A DNA stretch of 64,000 bases from Verrucomicrobiales bacterium (GCA_029212615.1 JARGPJ010000007.1:134354-198353), one strand, 5' to 3'; counted from the stretch's first letter, positions 36,943 through 46,776 are shown. The notes: generated by a model from the sequence alone, not told the origin. Made by a program: numbers and translations.

Positions 36943-36970
36943 TTGATAGTTAAATATCCTTAATTATAAT
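36943..36970 (+). promoter_or_regulatory. secretin promoter in AT-rich divergent region
   Basis: TTGATA (36943-36948) and TATAAT (36965-36970) are spaced 16 bp apart, 27 bp before the ATG of the secretin. The whole 36851-36997 gap is very rich in A and T and must also hold the minus-strand pilus operon promoter. Confidence 0.6.
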
Positions 36971-36997
36971 AATTATGACAATTGCTAAAATTGCATT

Positions 36998-39268
36998 ATG
37001 AAATCCAAACTTCTTGTTATAACCCTGGCCGTTCTGTCCATGCAGACGCTGTCATTTGCTCAAGTTGGGCGACAGATGGCCCTTTTGAACTCGCCGGCTT
37101 ATGAGAGTGCCGCTATGCCCTTGCGCAGTGCGCCTCCCCGACAGTACAACTTCTCAAAAGCTGTGCTGAGTGATGTGATGAGACTCATGGCGGAAGATGC
37201 CGGCATCGGGTTCTTCGGTCTGCCTGATGGAACAGCCGGTGGTGACCGCCTTGTCACGTTTACGTTAAGCGCGAGTCCCTTCGTTGCTCTTGAAACCTTA
37301 GCGAAGGCGAACGGAGTTGCTCTTATTTATGAGGGGGGCATCTGGTACTTGCGTCCGGCAAATGATCAGGAGTTGATCGGGCGTATTTATGAAATCAATT
37401 ATAATGCCCAGGAGCTTGTCACGAAAAACTCTCAGGGCGGGGGAACTCAATCAAGCAGCGGCTCGGGTAGCGCCTCGGCGGGTCTGAATTTGCAAGGCTC
37501 CCCGGATTTCTTTGTGACGGAACCTTCGCGGATTCTCGAAGACATTCAGAATATTCTCGATATACAGGGCGCCGGTGGTAGTGCCAGTTTTGCGCCAACG
37601 GCCTCGGTTGATAATCTTGCACAACTTTCTGTCGCCGGGTTGCAGGGGAATCCTGATTTGGTTAACCGGGTATCTGCCGGAGGCGGTGATGAAGGTTCCA
37701 GTGATGGCAGTGGCCAGTCCAAAGTGATATGGAACAGTGACTCGAATTCGCTCTATGTCGTTGCTACGCGTCAGCAACATCAGTGGATTGAAGCCTATCT
37801 TGCTTCCGCTGACCGTCCGCAGCCGATGATTGCTGTTGAGGTGAAGTTCATCGAAACGAGCCGAAATCCCAACAGTGAGCTCGGGATTGACTGGGACGGA
37901 GTCCTTGGAGACAACGGGCTCGACGTGACTCTCAGTGAAAACACCGGCGGAGTTGACCTCTCCAATATCGGAAGCTACTCGCTTCCGACTGCCGTTCTCA
38001 GCTACAGCGATTTAACGCTGAAGCTGCGGGCCATCTACGGTGATCGGAATACCAAATCTGTCTCATTTCCACGGATGGTTACCCTTGATAACCGTGAAGT
38101 TTCCTTTCGAAGTGTTATCAATCAGCCGGTTCTCGGATCCAGCGCCAGTGCAAGTCTCGGTGCCGGTGCGACAGAGACCTCATCCGTCGAATACCTGCCG
38201 ATCGGAACTGTTATCAATGTGCTTCCCAAGCGGATGGCCGGAGATAAGATTCTTCTGAATGTCTCCGTGACAGTGTCTGACATTGTTGGCACGGAAATCA
38301 TTAACGGGAACCCGTTTCCGATTGCGACATCTCGAGTGTATACCGCTCCCCTGACGGTGAAGAGCGGCTACACGGTTGCGATTAGCGGCCTGGATGCGGC
38401 GAGAACCGAAAGCTCAGAACGCGGAGTACCTGTGCTCGGGCGCCTCCCCATTCTCGGCTATGCTTTTAAACAGAAAAGTCGCGACCGCGAGCGGCAGCAC
38501 CTCATGATGTTGATCACGCCGATTGCACTCAATTCCGGAACCGAAGGGCTCACTGAAAAGCCGCGAATCAAAGAGCCGTGGGCTTATGACTACGTGAACG
38601 CAAAGTCGAGTGTTTCCGATCTTCCGGTAAGAACAAACCGGGATCTATATGTTCAGCCGGTAAATAATATTCCCGCCTTTGATGATGTCAGCATGAAGAA
38701 ATCGTCGCAGACCTTCGGGCAGGCACAGCAGCCTATCGTTGCGACTCCAGTCGTGGCGACACAAACAGAGGTGACTTTGGGGGCTGCCGCTGTTCCTGAG
38801 AGAATTGAAGCTCCGGTTCCGGACTCGATGAACACACCCATGACCGTCGACGTTCTTGAGTTGGCGGAGAAACCTGTTGCGGAAGCTGACAGTGTGATTG
38901 GATCAGTTGTGGAAACCGTCACTGCGGATGAGCCTGCGGCAGAGATTGTCAGTGTAGGTGAGCCTGCACCGGCCGTGGATGAGCTTAAGCTGGCGAAGCT
39001 GAAAGAGGGAATTGAAAGTATTGAAGGAAAACTGACTTCGATCCCCGCCGGTGATTCCAAACTCAGTGCGGACGACGCTCAGTCAGTGGTGAATGCTTTT
39101 GAAGAAGCTTCCAGCCTCTTGCAGGAAGTCGATGCGGTCCGCGGTGAAAGCGGAAAGCCACTTCAAGGCGAACTGGGTGATGCCTGGTGGGATCTTATCA
39201 ACCTCAAAACGCGTGCCGTTAAAGAAAGCCGGCGTTCCCCTGAAAGCCTTGTTCTTTCCCTCGATTGA
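36998..39268 (+). CDS. secretin (GspD/PilQ family outer membrane channel)
   Basis: The protein has 756 residues with a signal peptide (1-22). An N-terminal STN-like domain covers about 48-125 (YNFSKAVLSDVMRLMAE). N-type domains follow with a low-complexity Gly/Ser loop near 148-162. The secretin core covers about 275-515, with AVEVKFIETSRN and the closing VPVLGRLPILGYAF...LMMLITPI. A roughly 230-residue C-terminal extension, Val/Ala-rich and partly coiled coil, is unusual. It forms the outer membrane pore for the pilus cluster read in the opposite direction. Confidence 0.9.
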   Translation: MKSKLLVITLAVLSMQTLSFAQVGRQMALLNSPAYESAAMPLRSAPPRQYNFSKAVLSDVMRLMAEDAGIGFFGLPDGTAGGDRLVTFTLSASPFVALETLAKANGVALIYEGGIWYLRPANDQELIGRIYEINYNAQELVTKNSQGGGTQSSSGSGSASAGLNLQGSPDFFVTEPSRILEDIQNILDIQGAGGSASFAPTASVDNLAQLSVAGLQGNPDLVNRVSAGGGDEGSSDGSGQSKVIWNSDSNSLYVVATRQQHQWIEAYLASADRPQPMIAVEVKFIETSRNPNSELGIDWDGVLGDNGLDVTLSENTGGVDLSNIGSYSLPTAVLSYSDLTLKLRAIYGDRNTKSVSFPRMVTLDNREVSFRSVINQPVLGSSASASLGAGATETSSVEYLPIGTVINVLPKRMAGDKILLNVSVTVSDIVGTEIINGNPFPIATSRVYTAPLTVKSGYTVAISGLDAARTESSERGVPVLGRLPILGYAFKQKSRDRERQHLMMLITPIALNSGTEGLTEKPRIKEPWAYDYVNAKSSVSDLPVRTNRDLYVQPVNNIPAFDDVSMKKSSQTFGQAQQPIVATPVVATQTEVTLGAAAVPERIEAPVPDSMNTPMTVDVLELAEKPVAEADSVIGSVVETVTADEPAAEIVSVGEPAPAVDELKLAKLKEGIESIEGKLTSIPAGDSKLSADDAQSVVNAFEEASSLLQEVDAVRGESGKPLQGELGDAWWDLINLKTRAVKESRRSPESLVLSLD

Positions 39269-39334
39269 GTGAAGGCAACCGGCTGATAGCTGGCAATTTT
39301 CGAATTTTCCCCCGGGAGAAACAAGAAGTGGATG

Positions 39335-39368
39335 ACTGTCCCGTGGCGAATGCTGCGGGACAGTTTTC
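39335..39368 (+). terminator. rho-independent terminator after the secretin gene
   Basis: The stem ACTGTCCCG / CGGGACAGT (39335-39343 and 39356-39364) is perfect over nine pairs and is followed by TTTT. Confidence 0.8.
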
Positions 39369-39461
39369 CTGTTTTCAGGGAGGAGGTAAGGATGGGGGGC
39401 TTACAAATTTGAGAAAACTTTGTAGCAAGTGAGTTGATCTTTGCGCTTATCTTCCGGTTCG

Positions 39462-40079
39462 ATGAAATCTCCTCCCGCCCTTCCAACCGACCATCGTCGG
39501 GATCAGCTAGCCAAAGCGGTTAAAGACAATCTGGCCCTTCTTTTCGGGGCAGTCGCGATTGCCTGGGGACTTGAGCTGTTGGATACGATCCTCCTGGGTT
39601 TCTTTGATCGATTCGGAATTCAGCCTCGCTCTCTGTCAGGCTTGAGCGGAGTGGTAACCTCTCCATTTCTTCACCTCGGTTTCGGGCATTTGTTGTCGAA
39701 CACCCTGCCTTTTCTTATGCTCGGGGGAATTGTTCTCATCGGTGGTCGGAAGGTTTTCATGATGGCGACACTGTTTATTGTCGCCGTAGGCGGAATGGCT
39801 CTCTGGACGCTCGGGCCTTCAGGAACGAACCACGTTGGTGCGAGTGGCCTTATTTTCGGCTATCTCGGTTTCCTTCTCGCCCGGGGGATCGTGGAAAAAT
39901 CCAGCTTCTGGATCCTTGTATCCGTTGTCACCCTGATTCTCTATGGTGGAATGTTGGGCGGGGTTTTCCCGGGGCAGCCGGGCATTTCATGGCAGGGGCA
40001 CCTTTTCGGGTTTGTCGCGGGTCTTCTTGCGGCCCGGGTCATGTTCACCCGGCAAAAGCCAGTGGCGGTCGGTCGCTAG
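39462..40079 (+). CDS. rhomboid-family intramembrane serine protease
   Basis: The protein has 205 residues from the ATG at 39462 (a TTG seven codons earlier is unlikely). Six membrane segments are visible. The catalytic Ser is in GASGLIFGY (near 129), and the His in WQGHLFGFVAG (near 185); the HxxxN-type first motif is present as HLGFGHLLSNT. It cuts membrane proteins within the bilayer. It converges with recQ, overlapping by 4 bp. Confidence 0.9.
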   Translation: MKSPPALPTDHRRDQLAKAVKDNLALLFGAVAIAWGLELLDTILLGFFDRFGIQPRSLSGLSGVVTSPFLHLGFGHLLSNTLPFLMLGGIVLIGGRKVFMMATLFIVAVGGMALWTLGPSGTNHVGASGLIFGYLGFLLARGIVEKSSFWILVSVVTLILYGGMLGGVFPGQPGISWQGHLFGFVAGLLAARVMFTRQKPVAVGR

Positions 40080-42223
40080 GATTTAGATTCCCGGATCGCG
40101 GCAAGAAACGGTTCGAGATAGCGTTCGGCCTTTACCGAGCCGACGCCGCGGATGCGTAGTGCCGCTTCTTCTGTAGTGGGGCGGAGCCGCGTGAAGAACT
40201 CGAGAACCTGATTGCTGAAAATCACATAGGGAGGAACGCCCCCGGCATCTTTGGCGAGCATAGAACGCACTGCTTTGAGTTTGTCATAAAGCTCTTCATC
40301 GAAGGCGATGTGGCTCAATTCGGTCTCATTCCCTGAAATCTTTTCTTTCGTTGCGAGCTGTTCACGATCGGGCCAGGAGATAGAAAAGTGACGGTCACCC
40401 TTCATCACTTCGGTGCCCCGCCGTGTGATCGTGAGAAGGGGATAGGGCGTTTTCCTTATCGCCACCAACCCGGCTTTTTCCATCTCCGAGAGGAGGGCGA
40501 AGACGTAGCTTGAGCCTTCCTTCTTAAGGATGCCATAGGTGCTGAGTTCGTTTAATCGCGCGGCATTCAAGTCGGCCGATTTGCTGCCGGTCAGCATTTG
40601 CACAATTTTCCCCTTACCAATCCGGGGCTCCCACTCGCCGTTGCCCTTTTTGCCGCAGGTTCGGGCGACCCCCGAAAGGGCTTTTCGGACAATGTCGAAT
40701 TCCTCGTCACCAGGCTCGCGACCGGTGCGTGAAGTGTTGTCGCTGCAGCAGTCGCATGATCCACAGGGGCGGGAGTCTGATTCACCGAAGTATTCGAGAA
40801 TCCACTGTTGGCGGCAGGTTTGCCGGTCGTAGCAGAATTTGATGACTCCGTCGAGCTTTGAGCGGTCTCGCCGATCCTTCTCTTCGAGCGCTTCCCCGTC
40901 GATCTCCAGGTCAGTGTCGCGGGTTTCCGGGTTGGTGAGTCGGGTGCCCCGCGATCTTTCCCCGGTCACGTCGAAACGCTCAAGGTAGCCGGCCCGGGTT
41001 AAAAAAGTGACTGCGCTGCCGACTTGCATCGTGTTTTTCACGTTCAACATCTCGGACAATTCCCGAATGGGAATGGTGACGCCTTCGTTGGCACTGCCGC
41101 AGAGTTTTCGGATGAGGGCATAGGTGTCGAGGATAACATCAGCTCCGGGATTGTTTCCATCGATGAAAAATTCCTGCGTTCTCGTGTCGGCATAGTTGAA
41201 GAGCAGTTCGCAGGCTGACGGTTCGCCGTCACGTCCCGCACGCCCCGCTTCCTGGTAGTAGGCTTCAATGCTGCCGGGCACATCGAAGTGGGCGACAAAG
41301 CGAACGTCCGATCGATCAATCCCCATGCCGAATGCATTTGTAGCGACCGCGACATCGTAGCTGCGGTCGAGAAAAACATTCTGAGCCCATTCGCGGTCTT
41401 TATCTTCCATCCCTCCATGGTAGGCGATGAGCTTTACCCCCATTCCTGAGAGCGAAGCACTGACTTCTTCGACTCGTTTCCGGGTCGCACAGTAGACAAT
41501 ACCGGTACGGTGTTTCTCGACGAGTTGATTGAGCCGGTCGTATTTTTCCCGATGCCCTTCACAATGAATCACGCTGAGGCTGAGGTTGGGGCGCTCGAAT
41601 CCGCTGATCGAAACAAAGGGCTCCCGGAGTTTGAGAACGCCGAGAATATCCTGTTGAACTTCCGGTGTCGCTGTTGCTGTGAACGCCGCCGTCTGCGGGA
41701 AATCAAGCTCGGCGACCGCTTCAGAGAGACGCAAATAGTCCGGTCGAAAATCATGCCCCCACTGGCTGAGACAGTGCGCTTCGTCGACTGCGAAGAGAGC
41801 GATCGGGACTTGCTTTAAGGCCCGGATGAATTGCCCGCTCCGAAATCTCTCGGGAGCGACATACACGAGCTTATACTTTCCCTGAGCAAGGGCTTCGAGT
41901 CGATCCGATTGTTCGGCTGGAGACAGGGTGCTGTTGATCATCGTCGCGGGAATCCCCTTTTTGAGAAGGCCGTCGACTTGATCCTTCATCAGGGCAATGA
42001 GAGGGCTCACGACAATGGTGACACCCTCCATGCACATGGCCGGAAGCTGATAGCAAAGTGATTTGCCGCCCCCTGTCGGCATCACGGCCATCGTATCTTT
42101 ACCGGAAAGGAGAGCTGAAACGACCTCTTCCTGTCCGTTCAGGAATTCGCGAAATCCGAAGTGTTTCTCGAGCGCATCAAGAGGGTTGCGGATGAGTTCT
42201 GAGTCTGCGGAGAGGGGATTCAT
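40076..42223 (-). CDS. recQ: ATP-dependent DNA helicase RecQ
   Basis: The protein has 715 residues, a bacterial-type RecQ with a full set of domains. Helicase motifs I (MPTGGGKSLCYQLPA near 48), II (VDEAHCLSQWGHDF near 148), V and VI (YYQEAGRAGRDG near 310) lead into the zinc-binding region (CRQQW, then CGSCDCC near 463-480), a winged helix, and a C-terminal HRDC domain (VRSMLAKDAGG... RIRGVGSVK). It unwinds DNA 3' to 5' in recombination repair. It stands alone. Confidence 0.95.
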   Translation of the reverse strand: MNPLSADSELIRNPLDALEKHFGFREFLNGQEEVVSALLSGKDTMAVMPTGGGKSLCYQLPAMCMEGVTIVVSPLIALMKDQVDGLLKKGIPATMINSTLSPAEQSDRLEALAQGKYKLVYVAPERFRSGQFIRALKQVPIALFAVDEAHCLSQWGHDFRPDYLRLSEAVAELDFPQTAAFTATATPEVQQDILGVLKLREPFVSISGFERPNLSLSVIHCEGHREKYDRLNQLVEKHRTGIVYCATRKRVEEVSASLSGMGVKLIAYHGGMEDKDREWAQNVFLDRSYDVAVATNAFGMGIDRSDVRFVAHFDVPGSIEAYYQEAGRAGRDGEPSACELLFNYADTRTQEFFIDGNNPGADVILDTYALIRKLCGSANEGVTIPIRELSEMLNVKNTMQVGSAVTFLTRAGYLERFDVTGERSRGTRLTNPETRDTDLEIDGEALEEKDRRDRSKLDGVIKFCYDRQTCRQQWILEYFGESDSRPCGSCDCCSDNTSRTGREPGDEEFDIVRKALSGVARTCGKKGNGEWEPRIGKGKIVQMLTGSKSADLNAARLNELSTYGILKKEGSSYVFALLSEMEKAGLVAIRKTPYPLLTITRRGTEVMKGDRHFSISWPDREQLATKEKISGNETELSHIAFDEELYDKLKAVRSMLAKDAGGVPPYVIFSNQVLEFFTRLRPTTEEAALRIRGVGSVKAERYLEPFLAAIRESKS

Positions 42224-42328
42224 GAAGTTGTATAAGTGTTACTATGAACAATCATTGTGTTTCTGCATCCTTAAAACCGCCGGAAAAAGCGCTTTCTTCG
42301 TCGAAGGGATGAGGCTACTCCATGCAGC

Positions 42329-43450
42329 ATGGAAGAACTTCGTATTGCGATCCTTGGTCACCGGTTTATGGGGCGGGCCCATTCAAACGGTTGGAGTCAG
42401 ACGACCCGCTTCTTTGATCCACCCTATCGACCCGTTCTGCAAGTGGCTTGCGGACGTGATGCGGAAGATCTACAGGCCTTCGCGGACCGGTGGGGTTGGG
42501 CTGAGATCGAGACTGATTGGAGAAAAGTGATGGAGCGTGACGATATTGACGTGGTCGATATCTCTCTGCCGACTCATCTTCATGCTGAGCCGGCGATAGC
42601 GGCCGCTGAAGCGGGTAAGCATATCTTTTGCGAGAAGCCGAGCTGCAGGAATTCGGCGGAGGCTCAGGCGATGCTTGATGCGGCGGAGAAGGCAGGCGTG
42701 ACGCACTATATCAATCACAACTATCGTCGGACCCCGGCGGTCGCTCTTGCGAAGAAAATGATTGATGAAGGCGAGCTCGGTGAAATCCGTCACTGGCGCG
42801 GTGCTTATCAGCAAAGTTGGCTCACGAATCCTGATCATCCACTTGATTGGAAGCTTAGGACCGAAACAGCGGCGGCGGGACCGCTCTGGGACCTGGGTTC
42901 GCATGCGGTTGATCTGGCGCATTATCTCGTCGGGGATTTTGCTCATCTCACGTGCCAGGGGAAACAGTTTATCAAAGAGCGGCCCCTGGCATCCGATCCT
43001 TCGAAGATGGGAGAGGTCGAAGTCGAGTGTGTTGCCAACATGATGGGTGAGTTTAAAAACGGGGCCGTCGCGACAATTGAAACGACCCGCTACGCGACCG
43101 GCCGCCGCAATCGCCATACTTTTGAAATATACGGTAGCAAGGGGGCGATCACCTGGGACATGGAAGACATGAACCGCCTTAAGTTTTATAGTGAGAGCGA
43201 TCCGGGGCATCTAAAGGGCTTTCGGGATATCCTCGTGACAGAGCCATGCCATGAGTATGCCAACGCCTGGTGGCCTCCGGGGCACATCATCGGCTATGAG
43301 CACGGATTTGTTCATGCGGCTGTCGATTTCATGCAGGCCGTCAAAGATGGAAAAGGAATCAAGCCGGACTTCAATGATGGGGTCAAAATCATTAAAGTTC
43401 TCGAGGCTGCGCTTCGTTCCATGGAAGGCGCCGGCAGAGTGGACTTGTGA
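42329..43450 (+). CDS. Gfo/Idh/MocA-family oxidoreductase
   Basis: The protein has 373 residues. The Rossmann start is IAILGHRFMGRAHSN (residues 5-19) and EKP is at about 101-103. The C-terminal sugar domain has HNYRRTPA and WDLGSHAVDLAHYLVGD, with the catalytic-region His. It resembles the branch with inositol and levoglucosan dehydrogenases, and the gene neighbourhood is carbohydrate-rich, but the substrate is not known. It diverges from recQ across 105 bp. Confidence 0.9.
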   Translation: MEELRIAILGHRFMGRAHSNGWSQTTRFFDPPYRPVLQVACGRDAEDLQAFADRWGWAEIETDWRKVMERDDIDVVDISLPTHLHAEPAIAAAEAGKHIFCEKPSCRNSAEAQAMLDAAEKAGVTHYINHNYRRTPAVALAKKMIDEGELGEIRHWRGAYQQSWLTNPDHPLDWKLRTETAAAGPLWDLGSHAVDLAHYLVGDFAHLTCQGKQFIKERPLASDPSKMGEVEVECVANMMGEFKNGAVATIETTRYATGRRNRHTFEIYGSKGAITWDMEDMNRLKFYSESDPGHLKGFRDILVTEPCHEYANAWWPPGHIIGYEHGFVHAAVDFMQAVKDGKGIKPDFNDGVKIIKVLEAALRSMEGAGRVDL

Positions 43451-43658
43451 GTCGGGAACGGTTGGTGATTCCGGGGGATGGGCAATGCTGACGCGGCGAA
43501 TCGCGGACGGCGTGAAAGTCGTTCCTCCAGTGAGTGCCTGGAGGCAGGTTCACCGGCCCGGCGAATCGTGGAAAAGGTGAAAGCTGTTCTTCGAAATATT
43601 GTGATATGATTCACGCCTTTACAGGGTTAAGTCATCAACCTGACCCTATTAAATTTTG

Positions 43659-44420
43659 ATGAAAATTGTCGGCTGCCAGTGGAACTTGGCGTGGGAGAGC
43701 CCCCTGGCGAATTATGCACGGGCGGAGGAGCTGCTTACTCCGGTTGAACGTGCCGATTTAATTGTTCTGCCGGAAATGTTCAGTTCAGGATTCAGCATGA
43801 ATGTTGAAAAGGTTGCGGAATTCAGTCCTTCGCAGTCAGAGTTGTTTCTCAAAAAGATTTCCGCGGCAAAGAACAGTGCTGTGATGGGAGGGCTTGTCAG
43901 GCATCAGGAAGACGGGAAGGGGACAAATGAACTCATCGCCTTTGATGCTGATGGTGGCGAATTGGGCCGGTATCAGAAGAACCGGACATTCCGCTATTCC
44001 GGTGAATCAGATTTTTATGAAAATGGAACTGAAGTTCGTGTGTGGACGTGTCAGGGAATCCGCGTGACGGGATTCATCTGCTATGACCTTCGTTTTCCTG
44101 AACTTTTTCGGCGGGCCGTAGCAAAAGGGGCAGAGCTCATTGTGGTGATTGCAAGCTGGCCGACCGTTCGGCTGGACCATTGGATCACCCTTTTACGGGC
44201 GCGGGCGATTGAGAACCTGGCGTATGTTGTGGGAGTCAATCGCTGTGGTAGTGATCCGAATATGGAATATCCCGGGCGCAGTATTGTCGTGGATCCGTGG
44301 GGGGAAATTGCAGCCGATGCCGGTGCGGATGAAGGGTTGCTTGAGTGCGAGCTCGATCTCATGAAGCTGCGAAAGTGGCGCGAAGAATTTCCGGCTTTGC
44401 GGGATCTTGAGGTGCTTTAA
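43659..44420 (+). CDS. carbon-nitrogen hydrolase (omega-amidase/Nit2-like)
   Basis: The protein has 253 residues from the ATG at 43659 (a TTG just before is less likely). The catalytic triad of the nitrilase superfamily is visible: Glu in LPEMFSSGF (near 41), Lys in YQKNRTF (near 112) and Cys in GFICYDLRFPE (near 146). Length fits omega-amidases of the YafV/Nit2 type that clear alpha-ketoglutaramate and related amides. It is 9 bp upstream of the glycosidase-like gene. A hairpin lies just before its start. Confidence 0.88.
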   Translation: MKIVGCQWNLAWESPLANYARAEELLTPVERADLIVLPEMFSSGFSMNVEKVAEFSPSQSELFLKKISAAKNSAVMGGLVRHQEDGKGTNELIAFDADGGELGRYQKNRTFRYSGESDFYENGTEVRVWTCQGIRVTGFICYDLRFPELFRRAVAKGAELIVVIASWPTVRLDHWITLLRARAIENLAYVVGVNRCGSDPNMEYPGRSIVVDPWGEIAADAGADEGLLECELDLMKLRKWREEFPALRDLEVL

Positions 44421-44429
44421 GGGGGAATC

Positions 44430-46106
44430 ATGACTGCCCGCCTTATTTTCGCCGGCCTCTTTTTCTGTGGAGTAGCTTTCGCGGAAGATGATTCGCCGGT
44501 GATCGCGCTGGGACCCCGTTCGACCGGACTCACCCAGGTGAACGTTCCTTTGCTTCACGAAGAGGTGGAGGAGGAGGAACTGAGTGGGCGTGGCTTGTTG
44601 TTAGAGCCGGATAAGGGGCTCTACGACTGGACTTCAAACGGGGCGTTTCGCCTTCGTGTGGAGGTCGATGCGACAAAGTTTGAGCATGGGATTTTGACGG
44701 TCTGGAATTGGCATAACCGGGCCCTTCAGCAGCGTCGTTATATGGCAGGTGAACCTGCTCTCGTGGACATCGAGGTGGAAGGATATGGCTGTTACCTTCT
44801 CACTCTGGATGGTTTTGTTAATGGAAAGTATCGGAAGCGACTCATTCGCAATATCGGAGTGACTCCGGATCTGAATGCGGCGAGGGAGTCCTGGAAGAAA
44901 GACGAGTTCCTCCTCGGCATCTGTACCTTTCCGGGGCGCTACCACTGGATGCCGGGAGGGGTGCCGACACTGCCTGCCGGCTTGTCAGAAAGTGACGCTC
45001 GCGAACATGAGGCGGAGATGATGGCGCGGCTCGGGTTTCAGGTCGTTCGTATCGACGAATCCCTGGAAATGGGGCGTCGTGAGAATGAGGGCGGCGTTGA
45101 CTACCTGTTCAATGACGAGCGGATGGATGCTTCGGTTGAGGCTTATACCTCCCGCGGATTTGAGCTGGGCTTGCAACTCATGAGTGCGGCGGACTGGGCG
45201 GTGGATGAAAAGTATGAGACGGTGCTCTCTCATCGTTGGCGTTATCCGCATGAGGAACAGGCACAGCGTGCCTACATAAAAGCTTTGCTGGATCGATACG
45301 GAAAACAGGCCCGGTTTGTTCAAATCTTTAACGAGCCGGATCAAGTTGAGTTCTGGGCGGGAACACCGGATGAATTTGTCGATCAGTTTCAGTTCTCACA
45401 CGACCAGATAGAGAAAAATCATGGAGAACTTCCGGTCGCGAATGGCGGATACGCTTTTGTTGATCCGGTGAAGACACGATTCTTCATTGACCATTTGAAT
45501 GGCCTCATCGATCTCCCGTCCTATCATTCCCATGGGGAGTTGAAAGGGATGATCAAAAACTTTCAGCGCTTGAAAACGCAGTATAGGGGAGTTGGTATTG
45601 AGTCAGCAGAGTGGATGAACACTGAGACAGGATTCGATGCCTGGCGGCTCGATCAGGAACGGAGACAGGCACAGGCAGTTGCCCAGAAAGTTCTCTATAG
45701 CTGGGCCAACGAGCATGCAGGCATCATGCTGTTTTGCGGCCGCATGACGCGTGGTCCGGGGCGTGAGGGGCGGGATTTGGGGCTGGTTGATTATCAGTTC
45801 TGCCCCCGTTTTGCCTATGGAGCGATAGCGGGATTGGTTTCAGCCCTCGAGGGCGCTTCCTTTGAATCGACCCTCGTTCAAAGCAGGGAGCGCTTTGTTT
45901 ATGTCTTCCGCAAAGGCGCTGATTTGATCGTGGCGGGTTTCTCAACCGACGATGCGGGGACGGTCGGGATTGAGAGTGACGCCGTTGAGATTCAAAGGAT
46001 TGACGCGATGGGGAATCCTCAGCCCGGTAGTGAAATGCTGGTCCTCGATGGTTATCCTCGTTATTGGGTTTTGAAGAAAGCAGGTAGTGTTGCGCTGAAG
46101 AAGTGA
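44430..46106 (+). CDS. secreted glycoside hydrolase-like protein (GH-A clan TIM barrel)
   Basis: The protein has 558 residues with a signal peptide (1-18). After a beta-rich N-terminal domain (about 60-150), residues about 165-470 form a TIM barrel with the acid/base motif IFNEPDQVEFW (Glu near 301) and a candidate nucleophile in WMNTETGF (near 402). The pattern recalls GH39/GH-A enzymes, but the exact family is not clear. It probably acts in the periplasm or outside the cell. It follows the nitrilase gene by 9 bp. Confidence 0.7.
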   Translation: MTARLIFAGLFFCGVAFAEDDSPVIALGPRSTGLTQVNVPLLHEEVEEEELSGRGLLLEPDKGLYDWTSNGAFRLRVEVDATKFEHGILTVWNWHNRALQQRRYMAGEPALVDIEVEGYGCYLLTLDGFVNGKYRKRLIRNIGVTPDLNAARESWKKDEFLLGICTFPGRYHWMPGGVPTLPAGLSESDAREHEAEMMARLGFQVVRIDESLEMGRRENEGGVDYLFNDERMDASVEAYTSRGFELGLQLMSAADWAVDEKYETVLSHRWRYPHEEQAQRAYIKALLDRYGKQARFVQIFNEPDQVEFWAGTPDEFVDQFQFSHDQIEKNHGELPVANGGYAFVDPVKTRFFIDHLNGLIDLPSYHSHGELKGMIKNFQRLKTQYRGVGIESAEWMNTETGFDAWRLDQERRQAQAVAQKVLYSWANEHAGIMLFCGRMTRGPGREGRDLGLVDYQFCPRFAYGAIAGLVSALEGASFESTLVQSRERFVYVFRKGADLIVAGFSTDDAGTVGIESDAVEIQRIDAMGNPQPGSEMLVLDGYPRYWVLKKAGSVALKK

Positions 46107-46268
46107 TGGACTTCGTGCAACTTGCCTGAAGGGAGAGGTCTTAATGCAAGGAACTAGAGTAATGTGCAGCCTCTTGAAAATCGGGTCGATTTCCTAAGCT
46201 GCTGTAAGTCAGTGGGTTGGTCCTGTTCTAAGCTTCCTGGAATTGATCCTGCGAATTAATGAGGGGTC

Positions 46269-46745
46269 ATGAATACCACACCACTACCTAATACCCCTGT
46301 CGATAAACGCGAACATTGTGTCAGTGTCTGCAATTCACTGCTTCGGGGCGAGATTTCAGCCGTTGAGACCTATGGAATGGTCATCGAAAAATTCTCCGAA
46401 GAACCCGAGGTCGGGATTCTGGAGCGAATCAGAAGCGAGCACGAGCAGGCAGCATTCCAGCTGCGAAACAGGCTCATCGAAATGCAGGCGCTTCCCGAAA
46501 CTTCTTCGGGTGCCTGGGGAGCTATTGTTAAAACCGTCCAGGGCACTGCAAACCTTTTTGGCGAAGAGTCAGCCGTCAAGTCTCTCCAGCAGGGAGAGGA
46601 GATCGGGCGCGGAGCATATGAAAACGCGTTGGAGGATGTGAATGTTCTCCCTGAGTGTAAAAACCTCATCCGGGGGCGACTCCTGCCCATGGTGACTAAT
46701 CATACCGATCGACTTGAGTCGATTGGCAAAGTGATCGGTCAGTAA
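46269..46745 (+). CDS. DUF2383 / PA2169-family four-helix-bundle protein
   Basis: The 158-residue protein is helical throughout. Residues about 12-120 have the ferritin-like pattern of DUF2383: CNSLLRGEISAVETYGMVIE, a RIRSEHEQAAFQLR helix, and W-GAIVKTVQGTANLFGE. These proteins are often stress-related and bind no well-established metal. A strong terminator follows immediately, and the convergent DUF1501 gene ends just beyond it. Confidence 0.85.
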   Translation: MNTTPLPNTPVDKREHCVSVCNSLLRGEISAVETYGMVIEKFSEEPEVGILERIRSEHEQAAFQLRNRLIEMQALPETSSGAWGAIVKTVQGTANLFGEESAVKSLQQGEEIGRGAYENALEDVNVLPECKNLIRGRLLPMVTNHTDRLESIGKVIGQ

Positions 46746-46776
46746 ACACCTCTCAACAACATCAGGCATGCGGAGG

